64,000 nucleotides of DNA. It comes from Pseudacidovorax intermedius. GTDB lineage: Bacteria; Pseudomonadota; Gammaproteobacteria; Burkholderiales; Burkholderiaceae_C. The notes under the pieces were generated by a model that had not been told where the DNA came from, searched no databases, and saw nothing but the letters and a program-made list of their open reading frames with translations. Position numbers and translations under genes: made by a program. The stretch is taken from contig NZ_QQAV01000004.1 in assembly GCF_003350475.1 (NCBI RefSeq), forward strand, positions 62,001 to 126,000, in the 5' to 3' direction. Below, one piece after another: positions 55,430 to 64,000 of this stretch; position 1 is the stretch's first letter; each line of letters begins with the position of its first letter.

Positions 55430-57292
55430 GTGGAGTTCATCACCGCCAATTTCGCCCCGATCATGTTCGCGGGGCTCATCTGCTTCCTGCTGCTGGGATT
55501 CCCGGTGGCCTTCAGCCTTGGCGCCTGCGGGCTGACCTTCGGCATCATCGGCATCGAACTGGGGGTGTTCCAGTCCTCGGTGATGGCCTGGCTGCCGCAG
55601 CGCCTGATCGGCATCATGGCCAACGACACGCTGCTCGCGGTGCCCTTCTTCACGCTGATGGGGCTCATCCTGGAGCGCAGCGGCATGGCTGAGGACCTGC
55701 TCGACACCGTCGGGCAGGTGTTCGGCCCCATGCGCGGGGGCCTGGCGCTGGCCGTGGTCTTCGTCGGCGCGCTGCTGGCCGCCACCACCGGCGTGGTGGC
55801 CGCCTCGGTCATCTCGATGGGCCTGATCTCGCTGCCCATCATGCTGCGCTACGGCTATGACCGCCGCTTCAGCAGCGGGGTGATCGCGGCATCGGGCACG
55901 CTGGCCCAGATCATCCCGCCCTCGCTGGTGCTGATCATCATGGCCGACCAGCTCGGCAAGAGCGTGGGCGACATGTACAAGGGCGCCTTCGTGCCGGCCT
56001 TCATGCTGGTGGGCTGCTATGTGCTTTACGTGGCCTTCCTCGCCATCTTCCGGCCCGCCAGCGTGCCGGCGCTGCCCGCCGAGGCCCGCATCTACCGCGA
56101 GCCCGACGGCAGCGGTGGCTATCGCTCGCTGCTGGTGCTCATGGTCATCTCCTTTGTCGTGTCGGTGCTGGTTGCGCGCCACCTGACCGACGTGCACAGC
56201 TGGTGGAGCGGCCAGACGGTGACCTCGGTCGCCACGGACGAAAAGGTGGTCGTGGCGATGTGCGGCGGCACCTTCGTCGCGCTGGTGATCGCCCTGCTCA
56301 ACAAGTACCTGCGGCTAGGGCTGCTGTCCAGGCTGGCCGAGCGCGTGACCTTCGTGCTCATCCCGCCGCTGCTGCTGATCTTCCTGGTGCTCGGCACGAT
56401 CTTCCTGGGCATCGCCACGCCGACCGAAGGCGGGGCGATGGGCGCCATCGGCGCGCTCATCATGGGCTGGGCGCGCGGGCGGCTGGACATGACGCTGCTC
56501 AAGCAGGCGTTGGCCGCCACCACCAAGCTCGGCAGCTTCGTCATGTTCATCCTGATCGGCGCTACCATCTTCAGCCTGGTCTTCCAGGCGGCGGACGGGC
56601 CGATCTGGGTCGAGCACCTGCTGGCCAGCCTGCCGGGCGGCCAGGTGGGCTTCCTGGTCGCTGTGAACCTGCTGATCTTCTTCCTGGCCTTCTTCCTGGA
56701 CTACTTCGAGCTGTCGTTCATCGTGGTGCCGCTGCTGGCCCCCGTGGCCGACAAGCTGGGCATCGACCTGATCTGGTTCGGCGTGCTGCTGGCGATGAAC
56801 ATGCAGACCTCCTTCATGCACCCGCCCTTCGGCTTCGCGCTGTTCTTCTTGCGCTCGGTGGCGCCGGACAAGCCGTACGTGGACCGCGTGACCCGCACCG
56901 TGATGCAGCCCGTCACGACCATGCAGATCTACAAGGGCGCCATTCCCTTCGTGCTGATCCAACTGGTCATGGTCGCCGTGATGATCTCGTTCCCGAACCT
57001 GGTGACAGGCAGCCTCGACAAGGTGCAGAGCTACGACCTGAAGAGCATCGGCGACCAGATGCGCGAGAGCCTGCAGCCCCAAGGCGGCGAGGCCTCGCCG
57101 GACGCCGGTTACGGCAGCGGGGAAGAGCCCTACGGCGGCACGCCCGCGCCGGGCGGTGACTCGGCCCCCGCGGCACCGGCTTCCCCGGAGGCGGCACCCG
57201 CCGCACCCGACGCGGACGCGCCGGCGTCCACCCCGGACGATCCGGTCAAGGCGATGGAAGAGGCGCTCAAGCGGGCGCAGCCTTCCAACTAG
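55430..57292 (+). CDS. TRAP transporter large permease (DctM/TakM type), extended
   Basis: A 620-residue sodium-coupled transport subunit starting at GTG. The N-terminal half has FAGLICFLLLGFPVAFSL, DTLLAVPFFTLMGLILERSG, GGLALAVVFVGALLAATTGVVAAS and SGTLAQIIPPSLVLIIMAD, all classic DctM segments. It is about 190 residues longer than the common 425-440: an insert at about residues 205-300 (with two extra hydrophobic stretches) and an Ala/Pro/Asp tail from about 545. GIATPTEGGAMGAIGALI and MHPPFGFALFFL close the conserved part. Partner binding protein is encoded convergently at 57489-58571. Confidence 0.92.
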   Translation: MEFITANFAPIMFAGLICFLLLGFPVAFSLGACGLTFGIIGIELGVFQSSVMAWLPQRLIGIMANDTLLAVPFFTLMGLILERSGMAEDLLDTVGQVFGPMRGGLALAVVFVGALLAATTGVVAASVISMGLISLPIMLRYGYDRRFSSGVIAASGTLAQIIPPSLVLIIMADQLGKSVGDMYKGAFVPAFMLVGCYVLYVAFLAIFRPASVPALPAEARIYREPDGSGGYRSLLVLMVISFVVSVLVARHLTDVHSWWSGQTVTSVATDEKVVVAMCGGTFVALVIALLNKYLRLGLLSRLAERVTFVLIPPLLLIFLVLGTIFLGIATPTEGGAMGAIGALIMGWARGRLDMTLLKQALAATTKLGSFVMFILIGATIFSLVFQAADGPIWVEHLLASLPGGQVGFLVAVNLLIFFLAFFLDYFELSFIVVPLLAPVADKLGIDLIWFGVLLAMNMQTSFMHPPFGFALFFLRSVAPDKPYVDRVTRTVMQPVTTMQIYKGAIPFVLIQLVMVAVMISFPNLVTGSLDKVQSYDLKSIGDQMRESLQPQGGEASPDAGYGSGEEPYGGTPAPGGDSAPAAPASPEAAPAAPDADAPASTPDDPVKAMEEALKRAQPSN

Positions 57293-57402
57293 CCGCCACC
57301 TGCCCGCCCGCGTCCAGTGCGGGCGCCTGCGCCGGATGTCGTGCCTCGAGCGACGTCGGCGCGGGCCTCACGGTCATCACCGAGGGCCATGACGACAGAC
57401 GC

Positions 57403-57431
57403 AAAAAAGCCGCGCACTGCGCGGCTTTCTT
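57403..57431. terminator. bidirectional terminator between the TRAP genes
   Basis: AAAGCCGCGC (57406-57415) pairs with GCGCGGCTTT (57419-57428) around ACT. An A-tract lies on one side and TTTCTTG on the other, so it can end both the plus-strand permease transcript and the minus-strand binding-protein transcript. Confidence 0.9.
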
Positions 57432-57488
57432 GTGTGTGCATCGAGTCGTCGAGCCCGCCCTGCGGCAGGCTCGGTGCCCGCACCTTCG

Positions 57489-58571
57489 TCAGATCTTGAC
57501 GCCGTTCATGTACTGGTTGAACGGGTACTCCGAGAAGCGGTTCCACAGGATCTGGTCGCGCTGGAAGGCGCGCATGCTCTGGTGGATGGCCTTGAACTCG
57601 GGCGACTTGGCTTCGTGGTCGGCGAAGACTTCCATCGACGACTTGAAGCCCGCGTCCATCACGGCCTTGGGGAAGGCCTTCAGCTGGGTCTTCTCGGCCA
57701 CCAGCTTCTTCAGCGCGATGGGGTTGTAGGCGTCGTACTTGGCGGTCATGTCGGTGGCGGCTACGGCCATCGCAGCGTTCAGGATCGCCTTGTTCTCGTC
57801 CGACAGTGCATTGAACTTCTTCACGTTGATGAAGAACTCCAGGTCGGCGCCGCCTTCCCACCAGCCGGGGTAGTAGTAGTAGGGCGCGACCTTGTTGAAG
57901 CCCAGCTTGGCATCGTCGTAGGGGCCGACGAATTCGGCCGCATCCAGCGTGCCCTTCTCGAGGGCCTGGTAGACGTCGCCGGCCGGCATGTTCTGCGGCA
58001 CCACGCCGAGCTTCTGCATCGCCTCGCCGAACACGCCGCCGCCCATGCGCATCTTCAGACCCTTGAGGTCCTCGACGGTCTTGATTTCCTTGCGGTACCA
58101 GCCTCCCATCTGCGTGCCGGTGTTGCCGGCACTGGCGGTGCGGAAGTTGTACTTGGCGAAGAAGTCGTCGAGCAGCTTGCGGCCACCGCCGTAGTCCTTC
58201 CAGGCGGTGTTCTGGCGCGCGGTCAGGCCGAAGGGCACGGCGCAGCTGAAGGCGAAAACCGGGTCCTTGCCGGTGAAGTAATAGGCGGCGGACTGGGCCA
58301 TCTCGATGGTGTCGCCTTGCAGCGCATCGACGACGCCGAAGGCCGGCATCAGTTCACCGGCGGGGTGCACGGTGATCTCGAACTTGCCACCCGACATGGC
58401 CTTGATCGTCTTGGACAGCATTTCGGCGCTGCCGAAGATGGTGTCGAGCGAGCGAGGGAAGCTCGATGCGAGGCGCCAGCGCACTGCGGCCTGCGCGTGC
58501 ACCGCTGGCGCCACACCGGCGGCCAGGACACCAGCGAGGCCGGCATTTTTGATGATGGAACGACGATCCAT
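57489..58571 (-). CDS. TRAP transporter substrate-binding protein, TakP-like
   Basis: A 360-residue periplasmic binding protein. The N-terminus MDRRSIIKNAGLAG looks like a twin-arginine signal, cleaved near VHAQA. The body follows the TakP pattern of Rhodobacter closely in WRLASSFPRSLDTIFG, GNTGTQMGGWYRKEIKT, LEKGTLDAAEFVGPYDD and APYYYYPGWWEGG. TakP binds 2-oxo acids such as pyruvate together with Na+, so a 2-oxo or 2-hydroxy acid is the best guess for the ligand. It faces its permease genes tail to tail and so has its own promoter; TAGAAT (complement of 58644-58649) is a candidate -10. Confidence 0.92.
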   Translation of the reverse strand: MDRRSIIKNAGLAGVLAAGVAPAVHAQAAVRWRLASSFPRSLDTIFGSAEMLSKTIKAMSGGKFEITVHPAGELMPAFGVVDALQGDTIEMAQSAAYYFTGKDPVFAFSCAVPFGLTARQNTAWKDYGGGRKLLDDFFAKYNFRTASAGNTGTQMGGWYRKEIKTVEDLKGLKMRMGGGVFGEAMQKLGVVPQNMPAGDVYQALEKGTLDAAEFVGPYDDAKLGFNKVAPYYYYPGWWEGGADLEFFINVKKFNALSDENKAILNAAMAVAATDMTAKYDAYNPIALKKLVAEKTQLKAFPKAVMDAGFKSSMEVFADHEAKSPEFKAIHQSMRAFQRDQILWNRFSEYPFNQYMNGVKI

Positions 58572-58602
58572 GAGCTTGACTCCGTTGAACAGCTGAAATA
58601 CG

Positions 58603-58623
58603 AACGCGGCCCGTGGCCGCGTT
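58603..58623 (-). promoter_or_regulatory. hairpin in the TakP-like gene leader
   Basis: AACGCGGCC-CGT-GGCCGCGTT is a perfect 9-bp stem with a 3-nt loop, placed 32 nt before the ATG and about 20 nt after the candidate -10. There is no U-tract, so it is not a terminator; it may stabilise the message or bind a regulator. Confidence 0.5.
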
Positions 58624-58720
58624 GTCGACTCTGAAGAGGGCCGATTCTAAAAAGATGCACCCGGCAGCCCCGTGGGGTTTCCCCTTGCGGTGCCCGGAAC
58701 GCGCCCGCGCAGCGCGCGGA

Positions 58721-60574
58721 TCAGGCACTGCCGAAGCGCGCCTCGATGGCGCTGCGGATGCCCGCGGCATCCAGCCCCAGCCCGGCCAGCAGGCGGGCCG
58801 GGTCACCATGCTCGATGAAGCGGTCGGGCAGGCCCAGTTGCAGTACGGAACGCTGGATGCCCGCGGCCTGCAAGGCCTCGAGCACGGCGCTGCCCGCACC
58901 GCCCATGATGGCCCCCTCTTCGATCGTCACCAGCGCCTCGTGGCCCTCGGCCACCTCGCGCAGCAACGCCTCGTCCAGGGGCTTGGCCCAGCGCATGTTG
59001 ACCACCGTGGCGTCCAGTGCCTGGCCGGCCTCCAGCGCCGGGTACAGCAGCGTGCCGAAAGCCAGGATGGCGATGCGGTGGCCCTGGCGACGCACTTCAC
59101 CTTTGCCATACGGGAGGGCATCGAGCGACAACGCAGGCACGGTACCCACGCCCGCGCCGCGCGGATAGCGCACCGCCACCGGATGGTTCTGCGCAAAGGC
59201 TGTGGACAGCAACTGCCGGCATTCGGCCTCGTCCGCCGGGCAGGCCACGGCCATGTTGGGCACGCAGCGCAGGAAAGGGATGTCGTAGGCCCCCGCGTGC
59301 GTGGCGCCATCCGCCCCCACCAGGCCCGCGCGGTCCAGCGCAAAGACCACGGGCAGGTTCTGGATCGCCACGTCGTGGATGAGCTGGTCGTAGGCGCGCT
59401 GCAGGAAGGTCGAGTAGATGGCGACCACCGGCTTCAGGCCCTCGCAGGCCAGGCCGGCTGCGAAGGTCACGGCGTGCTGCTCGGCGATGCCCACGTCGTA
59501 GTAACGATCGGGAAACTTCTGCTCGAACTCCACCAGGCCCGAGCCCTCGCGCATGGCAGGCGTGATGCCCACCAGCCGGCCGTCCTTGGCCGCCATGTCG
59601 CACAGCCACTGGCCGAAGACCTGGGTGAAGGTCTTCTTCGGCGCAGCAGCGGGCTTGACCAGGCCGATGGACGGGTCGAACTTGCCGGGCCCGTGATAGG
59701 CCACCGGGTCGGCCTCGGCCAGCTTGTAGCCCTGGCCCTTGCGCGTGACCACATGCAGGAACTGCGGACCCTTGAGCTGCTTGAGGTTCTCCAGCGTGGG
59801 GATCAGCGAGTCGAGGTCGTGGCCATCGATGGGGCCGATGTAGTTGAAGCCGAACTTCTCGAACAGCGTAGCCGGCACCACCATGCCCTTGGCCTGCTCC
59901 TCCAGCCGCTTCGCGAGCTGGAACAGCGGCGGCGCCGCCTTGAGCACGCTCTTGCCGACCTCCTTGGCCGCCGCGTAGAACTGCCCGCTCATCAGCTGCG
60001 CCAGGTAGCGGTTGAGCGCACCCACCGGCGGACTGATCGACATGTCGTTGTCGTTCAGGATCACCAGCAGCCGGGCGTCGTCGTACACGCCCGCGTTGTT
60101 CAGCGCCTCGAAGGCCATGCCGGCGGTCATCGCGCCATCGCCGATCACGGCGATGGCATGGCGCGTCTCGCCCTTCTGGTGCGCGGCCAGGGCCATGCCC
60201 AGGGCGGCGGAGATGCTGGTCGAGGAATGGGCTGTGCCGAAGGTGTCGTAAGCGCTTTCGGTGCGCTGCGGAAAGCCGGAGATGCCGCCCTGCTGGCGCA
60301 GCGTGGGCATGCGCTCGCGCCGGCCGGTGAGGATCTTGTGCGGATAGGTCTGGTGGCCCACGTCCCACACGATGCGGTCCTCGGGCGTGTCGAAGACGTA
60401 GTGCAGCGCCACCGTGAGCTCCACCGTGCCGAGGTTGGAGCTGAGGTGGCCACCCGTGCGCGACACGTTGTCGAGCACGCAGGCCCGCACCTCGTCGGCC
60501 AGCTGGCGCAGCTGCTCGCGCGGCAGCCGGCGCAGGTCGGCGGGATCGTGGATCGTGGGGAGAAGAGGTGCCAT
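58721..60574 (-). CDS. dxs: 1-deoxy-D-xylulose-5-phosphate synthase
   Basis: A 617-residue thiamine-diphosphate enzyme that condenses pyruvate and glyceraldehyde 3-phosphate, the first step of the MEP isoprenoid pathway. The start at 60574 gives [15 protein letters not shown]. Key segments are [15 protein letters not shown], the TPP motif [16 protein letters not shown] to LNDNDMSIS (about residues 145-178), the catalytic Glu in [14 protein letters not shown] (near 365), [11 protein letters not shown] and the C-terminal domain. It starts 20 nt after ispA; xseB-ispA-dxs is a standard operon. With IspA it feeds farnesyl diphosphate to HpnCDE, MiaA and quinone synthesis. Confidence 0.97.
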   Translation of the reverse strand: MAPLLPTIHDPADLRRLPREQLRQLADEVRACVLDNVSRTGGHLSSNLGTVELTVALHYVFDTPEDRIVWDVGHQTYPHKILTGRRERMPTLRQQGGISGFPQRTESAYDTFGTAHSSTSISAALGMALAAHQKGETRHAIAVIGDGAMTAGMAFEALNNAGVYDDARLLVILNDNDMSISPPVGALNRYLAQLMSGQFYAAAKEVGKSVLKAAPPLFQLAKRLEEQAKGMVVPATLFEKFGFNYIGPIDGHDLDSLIPTLENLKQLKGPQFLHVVTRKGQGYKLAEADPVAYHGPGKFDPSIGLVKPAAAPKKTFTQVFGQWLCDMAAKDGRLVGITPAMREGSGLVEFEQKFPDRYYDVGIAEQHAVTFAAGLACEGLKPVVAIYSTFLQRAYDQLIHDVAIQNLPVVFALDRAGLVGADGATHAGAYDIPFLRCVPNMAVACPADEAECRQLLSTAFAQNHPVAVRYPRGAGVGTVPALSLDALPYGKGEVRRQGHRIAILAFGTLLYPALEAGQALDATVVNMRWAKPLDEALLREVAEGHEALVTIEEGAIMGGAGSAVLEALQAAGIQRSVLQLGLPDRFIEHGDPARLLAGLGLDAAGIRSAIEARFGSA

Positions 60575-60594
60575 GGGGCGATGTTCGAAAAAAG

Positions 60595-61530
60595 CTACCG
60601 GTCGCGCGCAACGACCATGTGGGCCAGGGCGGCCAGGGCGGCGGTGTCGGCCAGGCCGCTGGCATCGAGCGCGGCCAGCGCCTGGGCCAGCAGGCGGTCG
60701 GCTTCGGCGCGGGCGCCGTCCAGGCCCAGCAAGGCGACGTAGGTGGGCTTGTCGGCGGCGGCATCCTTGCCGGCCGTCTTGCCCAGGGTGGCGGAATCGG
60801 CGGTGACGTCGAGCACGTCGTCCACCACCTGGAAGGCCAGGCCAATGGCCGCGCCGAAGGCGCGCAGGCCGTCGGTGGCCACGGCGGACAGTTCGCCAGC
60901 GCAGGCCGCGCCCATCTCGACGCTGGCCTGCAGCAGGGCACCGGTCTTGAGGCGATGCATCTCGCGCAGCTGCGCCTCGCCCAGCCGCCGGCCGACGCTG
61001 GCCAGATCGATGGCCTGGCCGCCGGCCATGCCGCGGGCACCGGCGCCACGCGCCAGCAGCGCGACGAGTCGGGCCTGTACCTGCGCAGGCACCGCCACGG
61101 CGGTGCCGTCCAGCGGCGCGATCAGCTCGAAGGCCTGGGCCTGCAGCGCGTCTCCCGCCAGCAGCGCGCCCGCTTCGCCGAAGCGCACATGCACCGTCGG
61201 CTTGCCCCGGCGCAGCACGTCGTTGTCCATGCAGGGCATGTCGTCGTGCACGAGGGAATAGGCATGGATCAGCTCGACGCCGCAGGCGGCGCGCAGGGCC
61301 GCGTCGTCCAGCCATGCGGGCGCTCCGACGGAGCCCGCCGCCCGCGCGGCGGCCAGCACCAGCAGTGGCCGCAGGCGCTTGCCGCCATCGAGCACCGCGT
61401 AGCGCATGGGCTCGGCCAGCGAAGCCGGCGCACCGGCGCCCACCCATTGCTCGAGCGCAGCTTCCACACGCGCCAACTGCGGGCGCATCCAATCCGCGAG
61501 CTCGGTCGACGTCCAGGCAGTCGCAGCCAT
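60595..61530 (-). CDS. ispA: farnesyl diphosphate synthase (polyprenyl synthetase)
   Basis: A 311-residue prenyltransferase that adds isopentenyl units to give farnesyl diphosphate. The first Asp-rich motif is [13 protein letters not shown] (about residues 93-104) with the following RRGKPT, and the second is [11 protein letters not shown] (near 236). The four residues between the motif Asp pairs (DDMPCMD) mark a bacterial FPP/GPP-type enzyme. The ATG at 61530 overlaps the xseB stop (TGATG). Product length cannot be proven by sequence. Confidence 0.94.
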   Translation of the reverse strand: MAATAWTSTELADWMRPQLARVEAALEQWVGAGAPASLAEPMRYAVLDGGKRLRPLLVLAAARAAGSVGAPAWLDDAALRAACGVELIHAYSLVHDDMPCMDNDVLRRGKPTVHVRFGEAGALLAGDALQAQAFELIAPLDGTAVAVPAQVQARLVALLARGAGARGMAGGQAIDLASVGRRLGEAQLREMHRLKTGALLQASVEMGAACAGELSAVATDGLRAFGAAIGLAFQVVDDVLDVTADSATLGKTAGKDAAADKPTYVALLGLDGARAEADRLLAQALAALDASGLADTAALAALAHMVVARDR

Positions 61531-61784
61531 CAGGCGCCTGCCCATGGCTTGAGGTTGCCGGCGTCCAGCACCTTGATCTGCTCCTCGACGGCCTGCAGGC
61601 GCTCGCGGCAGAAGGCCAGCAGGCGGGCGCCGCGCTGATAGCCGGCGAGCAGCTGGTCGAGGGGAAGCTGGCCCGATTCGAGCGCGGCCACCAGTTGCTC
61701 CAGTTCCTGCAGACCCGCCTCGTAGCTGGCAGGCAGGTCGGCGGTGTCGGGCGCAGGCGCGGCTGCGGGGGCGGCCTTGGGCAT
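61530..61784 (-). CDS. xseB: exodeoxyribonuclease VII small subunit
   Basis: An 84-residue subunit that joins several copies to XseA in a nuclease degrading single-stranded DNA. The core [44 protein letters not shown] is the family signature. An Ala/Pro-rich 16-residue N-terminus precedes it. It is the first gene of xseB-ispA-dxs; TAGAAT (complement of 61815-61820) upstream is a good candidate -10. xseA is elsewhere. Confidence 0.95.
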   Translation of the reverse strand: MPKAAPAAAPAPDTADLPASYEAGLQELEQLVAALESGQLPLDQLLAGYQRGARLLAFCRERLQAVEEQIKVLDAGNLKPWAGA

Positions 61785-61906
61785 TCGGAAGGTTGTCGGA
61801 AGGTGAAACGCGCGATTCTAGGAGGCCCCGTCCGGGGCGCCTGTCGGCCATCGGCGGGACCGCCGCCTTCGCCGGTCGCGGTCATCGGCGCTGGATAAAA
61901 CCGGGG

Positions 61907-61956
61907 TACAATTCGCGCTCATTCCCTGTGCCGGCGCCAGCCGGCTTCGTTTTTTC
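61907..61956 (+). promoter_or_regulatory. promoter and terminator-like leader hairpin of the Rieske oxygenase gene
   Basis: TACAAT (61907-61912) is a strong -10 candidate. About 18 nt later GCCGG (61930-61934) pairs with CCGGC (61941-61945), followed by TTCGTTTTTTC, an intrinsic-terminator shape within the leader. The gene starts about 135 nt past the expected transcription start. The leader also holds AAGGAGG (61969-61975) with no following start codon, and CTCCC-TGT-GGGGAG near 62024-62037. Confidence 0.45.
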
Positions 61957-62052
61957 TGCCCAATCCTCAAGGAGGCCACCCCTTCCGGGCGGAGCAAAGC
62001 AGGGGTTTCCACTTCGCGTTACCTCCCTGTGGGGAGCTTGGTCAGGTCACCC

Positions 62053-63216
62053 ATGTCTGATTTAAGTCTTCGACTGCAGCAGGCTTCGAGCCAACTTCCG
62101 GTCTCCAGCTACTTCGACGAGGCGCTCTATGCGAGCGAAATGGAAACACTCTTCAAGCAGGGCCCACGCTATGTGGGCCACAAGCTGTGGGTGCCCGAGG
62201 CCGGCAGCTACCACACGCTGCCCCAGGAAGGGGAAGGCCGTGCGCTGGTGCACACGCCGCGCGGCGTCGAGCTCATCTCCAACGTCTGCCGCCACCGCCA
62301 GGCCGTGATCCTTCGCGGCAAGGGCGAGTTGCCGCGCCAGAGCGGTGGTCACATCGTCTGCCCGCTGCACCGCTGGACCTACAACGCCGCCGGCCCCTCC
62401 CCCACCGGCACGCTGCTGGGCGCGCCGCATTTCGCCCAGGACCCGTGCCTCAACCTGCACACCTATGGCCTGCGCGAATGGAATGGCCTGCTGTTCGAGG
62501 ACAACGGCCGCGACATCGAGGCCGACCTGGCTGGCATGGGCCCGCGCGCCCACCTGAACTTCGACGGCTACGTGCTCGACCGCGTCGAGATGCACGAGTG
62601 CAACTACAACTGGAAGACCTTCATCGAGGTCTATCTGGAGGACTACCACGTCGGTCCTTTCCATCCAGGCCTGGGCAACTTCGTGACCTGCGACGACCTG
62701 CGCTGGGAGTTCAAGCCGCAGTATTCGGTGCAGACCGTGGGCGTGGCCAACCGGCTCGGCCGTGCCGGCAGCCCGGTGTACGAGCGCTGGCATGACGAGC
62801 TGCTGCGCTACCGCAGCGGCCGCCCGCCCGAGTTCGGCGCCATCTGGCTGACCTACTACCCCCACATCATGGTGGAGTGGTACCCGCATGTGCTGACCGT
62901 GTCGACGCTGCATCCCATGGGCCCGCACAAGACCATGAACGTGGTCGAGTTCTACTACCCCGAGGAGATCGCCCACTTCGAGCGCGAGTTCGTCGAGGCG
63001 CAGCAGGCTGCCTACATGGAGACCTGCATCGAGGACGACGAGATCGGCGAGCGCATGGACGCCGGGCGCCTCGCCCTCTTCCAGCGTGGCGACAACGAGG
63101 TCGGCCCCTACCAGAGCCCGATGGAAGACGGCATGCAGCACTTCCACGAGTGGTACCGCACGCAGATGACGGCCAGCGCCGCGGCGCGTGCCTGCCTGGG
63201 CAACGCCCGCGGCTGA
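62053..63216 (+). CDS. Rieske non-heme iron oxygenase, alpha subunit type
   Basis: A 387-residue oxygenase. The Rieske [2Fe-2S] ligands are Cys79-x-His81 (CRH) and Cys103-xx-His106 (CPLH). The mononuclear iron site is His199 and His204 in EDYHVGPFH, with the third ligand likely Asp328 or Asp329 in CIEDDEIGERM; Asp197 before the first His is the expected bridge between cluster and iron. The domain order and NYNWKTFIEVYLEDYH are those of the ring-hydroxylating and carnitine/choline monooxygenase group. Start at 62053 with AGGT upstream. No reductase gene is adjacent. Substrate is not predictable. Confidence 0.9.
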   Translation: MSDLSLRLQQASSQLPVSSYFDEALYASEMETLFKQGPRYVGHKLWVPEAGSYHTLPQEGEGRALVHTPRGVELISNVCRHRQAVILRGKGELPRQSGGHIVCPLHRWTYNAAGPSPTGTLLGAPHFAQDPCLNLHTYGLREWNGLLFEDNGRDIEADLAGMGPRAHLNFDGYVLDRVEMHECNYNWKTFIEVYLEDYHVGPFHPGLGNFVTCDDLRWEFKPQYSVQTVGVANRLGRAGSPVYERWHDELLRYRSGRPPEFGAIWLTYYPHIMVEWYPHVLTVSTLHPMGPHKTMNVVEFYYPEEIAHFEREFVEAQQAAYMETCIEDDEIGERMDAGRLALFQRGDNEVGPYQSPMEDGMQHFHEWYRTQMTASAAARACLGNARG

Positions 63217-63267
63217 GCCGCCCCGGACCCCCACCGATCGACGCCAGACAGGAGACCCGCCCCGCGC

Positions 63268-64000
63268 ATGCAAAGCCTCTGGATGGTCGCTTCGGCCCTG
63301 TTCTTCGCGACCATGGGCGTGTGCGTGAAGATCGCCTCGGCCTGGTTCACCAGCGGCGAGCTGGTGTTCTGGCGCGGGGTGATCGGCATGGTCTTCATCG
63401 CCGTGCTGGCGCGGCGCCAGAAGGTGTCGCTGGCCACGCGTTACCCGGGCATGCATGCCTGGCGCAGCGTGATCGGCACGGCCTCGCTGGGTGCGTGGTG
63501 GTATGCCATCGCCAAGCTGCCGCTGGCCACGGCCATGACGCTCAACTACATGAGCAGCATCTGGGTTGCGGCCTTCCTGGTCGGCGGCGCATTGCTGGCG
63601 TGGGCACCGGTGCCGGGGCGTGGCGGGCGCGTGCCGCTGCCGCCCATGCAGGGGCCGCTGGCACTCACGGTGCTGGCCGGCTTTGCAGGGGTGGTGCTGC
63701 TGCTCAAGCCCTCGGTGCACGGCACCGACGCCTTCGCGGGCCTGATCGGGCTGCTGTCGGGCATGTCTGCGGCCTTTGCGTACATGCAGGTGATCGCGCT
63801 GTCGCGCATCGGCGAGCCGGAGACGCGCACGGTCTTCTACTTCGCCGTCGGCTCCACGGTGGCCGGGCTGCTGTGGACGCTGTTCACCGGCTGGTCGGCC
63901 TGGTCGTGGTCGCATGCCATCTGGCTGCTGCCGGTGGGCGTGCTCGCCGCCCTGGGGCAGCTGTGCCTCACCCGCGCCTATGCCAGCGCGAAGACGCAGG
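63268..64000 (+). CDS. EamA/DMT family transporter, 3' end missing
   Basis: The first 244 codons of a drug/metabolite-type transporter; the frame is open at the window edge. AGGAGA (63249-63254) precedes the ATG at 63268. Hydrophobic helices follow one another from the N-terminus (SLWMVASALFFATMGVCVK, GELVFWRGVIGMVFIAVLA), with the EamA sign LPLATAMTLNYMSSIWVA and GVVLLLKPS at the end of the first EamA half; the second half begins near FAGLIGLLSGMSAAFAYMQV. It probably exports amino acids, nucleobases or other small metabolites. It follows the Rieske oxygenase by 51 nt and may be co-transcribed. Confidence 0.88.
   Translation, partial: MQSLWMVASALFFATMGVCVKIASAWFTSGELVFWRGVIGMVFIAVLARRQKVSLATRYPGMHAWRSVIGTASLGAWWYAIAKLPLATAMTLNYMSSIWVAAFLVGGALLAWAPVPGRGGRVPLPPMQGPLALTVLAGFAGVVLLLKPSVHGTDAFAGLIGLLSGMSAAFAYMQVIALSRIGEPETRTVFYFAVGSTVAGLLWTLFTGWSAWSWSHAIWLLPVGVLAALGQLCLTRAYASAKTQ

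Noticed and set aside
61969-61990. Strong AAGGAGG ribosome-binding-like site in the Rieske leader
   Set aside because: No start codon follows at a usable distance, so no leader peptide can be supported; it is mentioned only as part of the leader.

Overview
The window is a high-GC, gene-dense stretch of chromosome with no insertion sequence, prophage, CRISPR array or integrase. Gene content and order point to a betaproteobacterium of the Burkholderiales, most likely the Comamonadaceae. The supporting signs are the amiC/mutL/miaA neighbourhood, the tRNA-Leu-tig-clpP-clpX-lon-tRNA-Gly block, an xseB-ispA-dxs operon, orphan Bug-type binding proteins, TRAP transporters and a DUF3649-PepSY-DUF3325 iron locus. 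The genus cannot be fixed from sequence reading alone.

Layout. 1-10.7 kb: cell-wall amidase (cut by the window edge), a glycine-zipper lipoprotein, a DedA protein, mutL, a lipoprotein hydrolase, miaA, and an ABC ATPase and its FtsX-type permease separated by a reversed acetyltransferase. 10.8-17.3 kb (minus strand): three tandem tRNA-Gly(GCC) genes, then lon, clpX, clpP, tig and tRNA-Leu(UAG), a protein quality-control block. 17.5-24 kb: an RND efflux pump and Kup. 24-29.6 kb: hpnC-hpnD-hpnE (squalene from farnesyl diphosphate), an SH3 protein, a HAD phosphatase and ferrochelatase. 29.7-38.2 kb: a phytase-like lipoprotein, gshA, an esterase, small proteins, a DUF808 protein, an acetyltransferase, a ferredoxin and an AraC regulator. 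38.4-43.5 kb: an acyl-homoserine-lactone-acylase-like lipoprotein and a Fur-box-controlled PepSY iron operon. 43.5-54.5 kb: a SuhB-type phosphatase coupled to a FUSC transporter, an MscS channel, a MarR / Bug-binding-protein / sulfatase cassette with a clear palindromic operator, and a soluble hybrid histidine kinase. 54.8-64 kb: a TakP-like TRAP transporter, the dxs-ispA-xseB isoprenoid operon, a Rieske oxygenase with a structured leader and a truncated EamA transporter.

How the genes fit together. Dxs and IspA supply farnesyl diphosphate and HpnC/D/E turn it into squalene, so the window holds both ends of a hopanoid precursor route but no squalene-hopene cyclase. Tig, ClpXP and Lon cover nascent-chain folding and proteolysis. 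Many neighbours overlap by ATGA, GTGA or TGATG, which implies translational coupling.

The most unusual signals are: (i) a recurring arrangement in which a -10-like hexamer sits only 5-8 nt before the start codon with no Shine-Dalgarno sequence, suggesting leaderless mRNAs; (ii) a 15-bp divergent gap between hemH and a HAD gene with one AT-rich element that reads as a -10 on both strands; (iii) the MarR-operator-Bug-sulfatase cassette; (iv) a Fur-controlled iron operon that has no receptor gene but has an extra coupled 53-codon reading frame; and (v) a terminator-like hairpin in the Rieske oxygenase leader. I saw no clear new multi-gene defence or mobile system.
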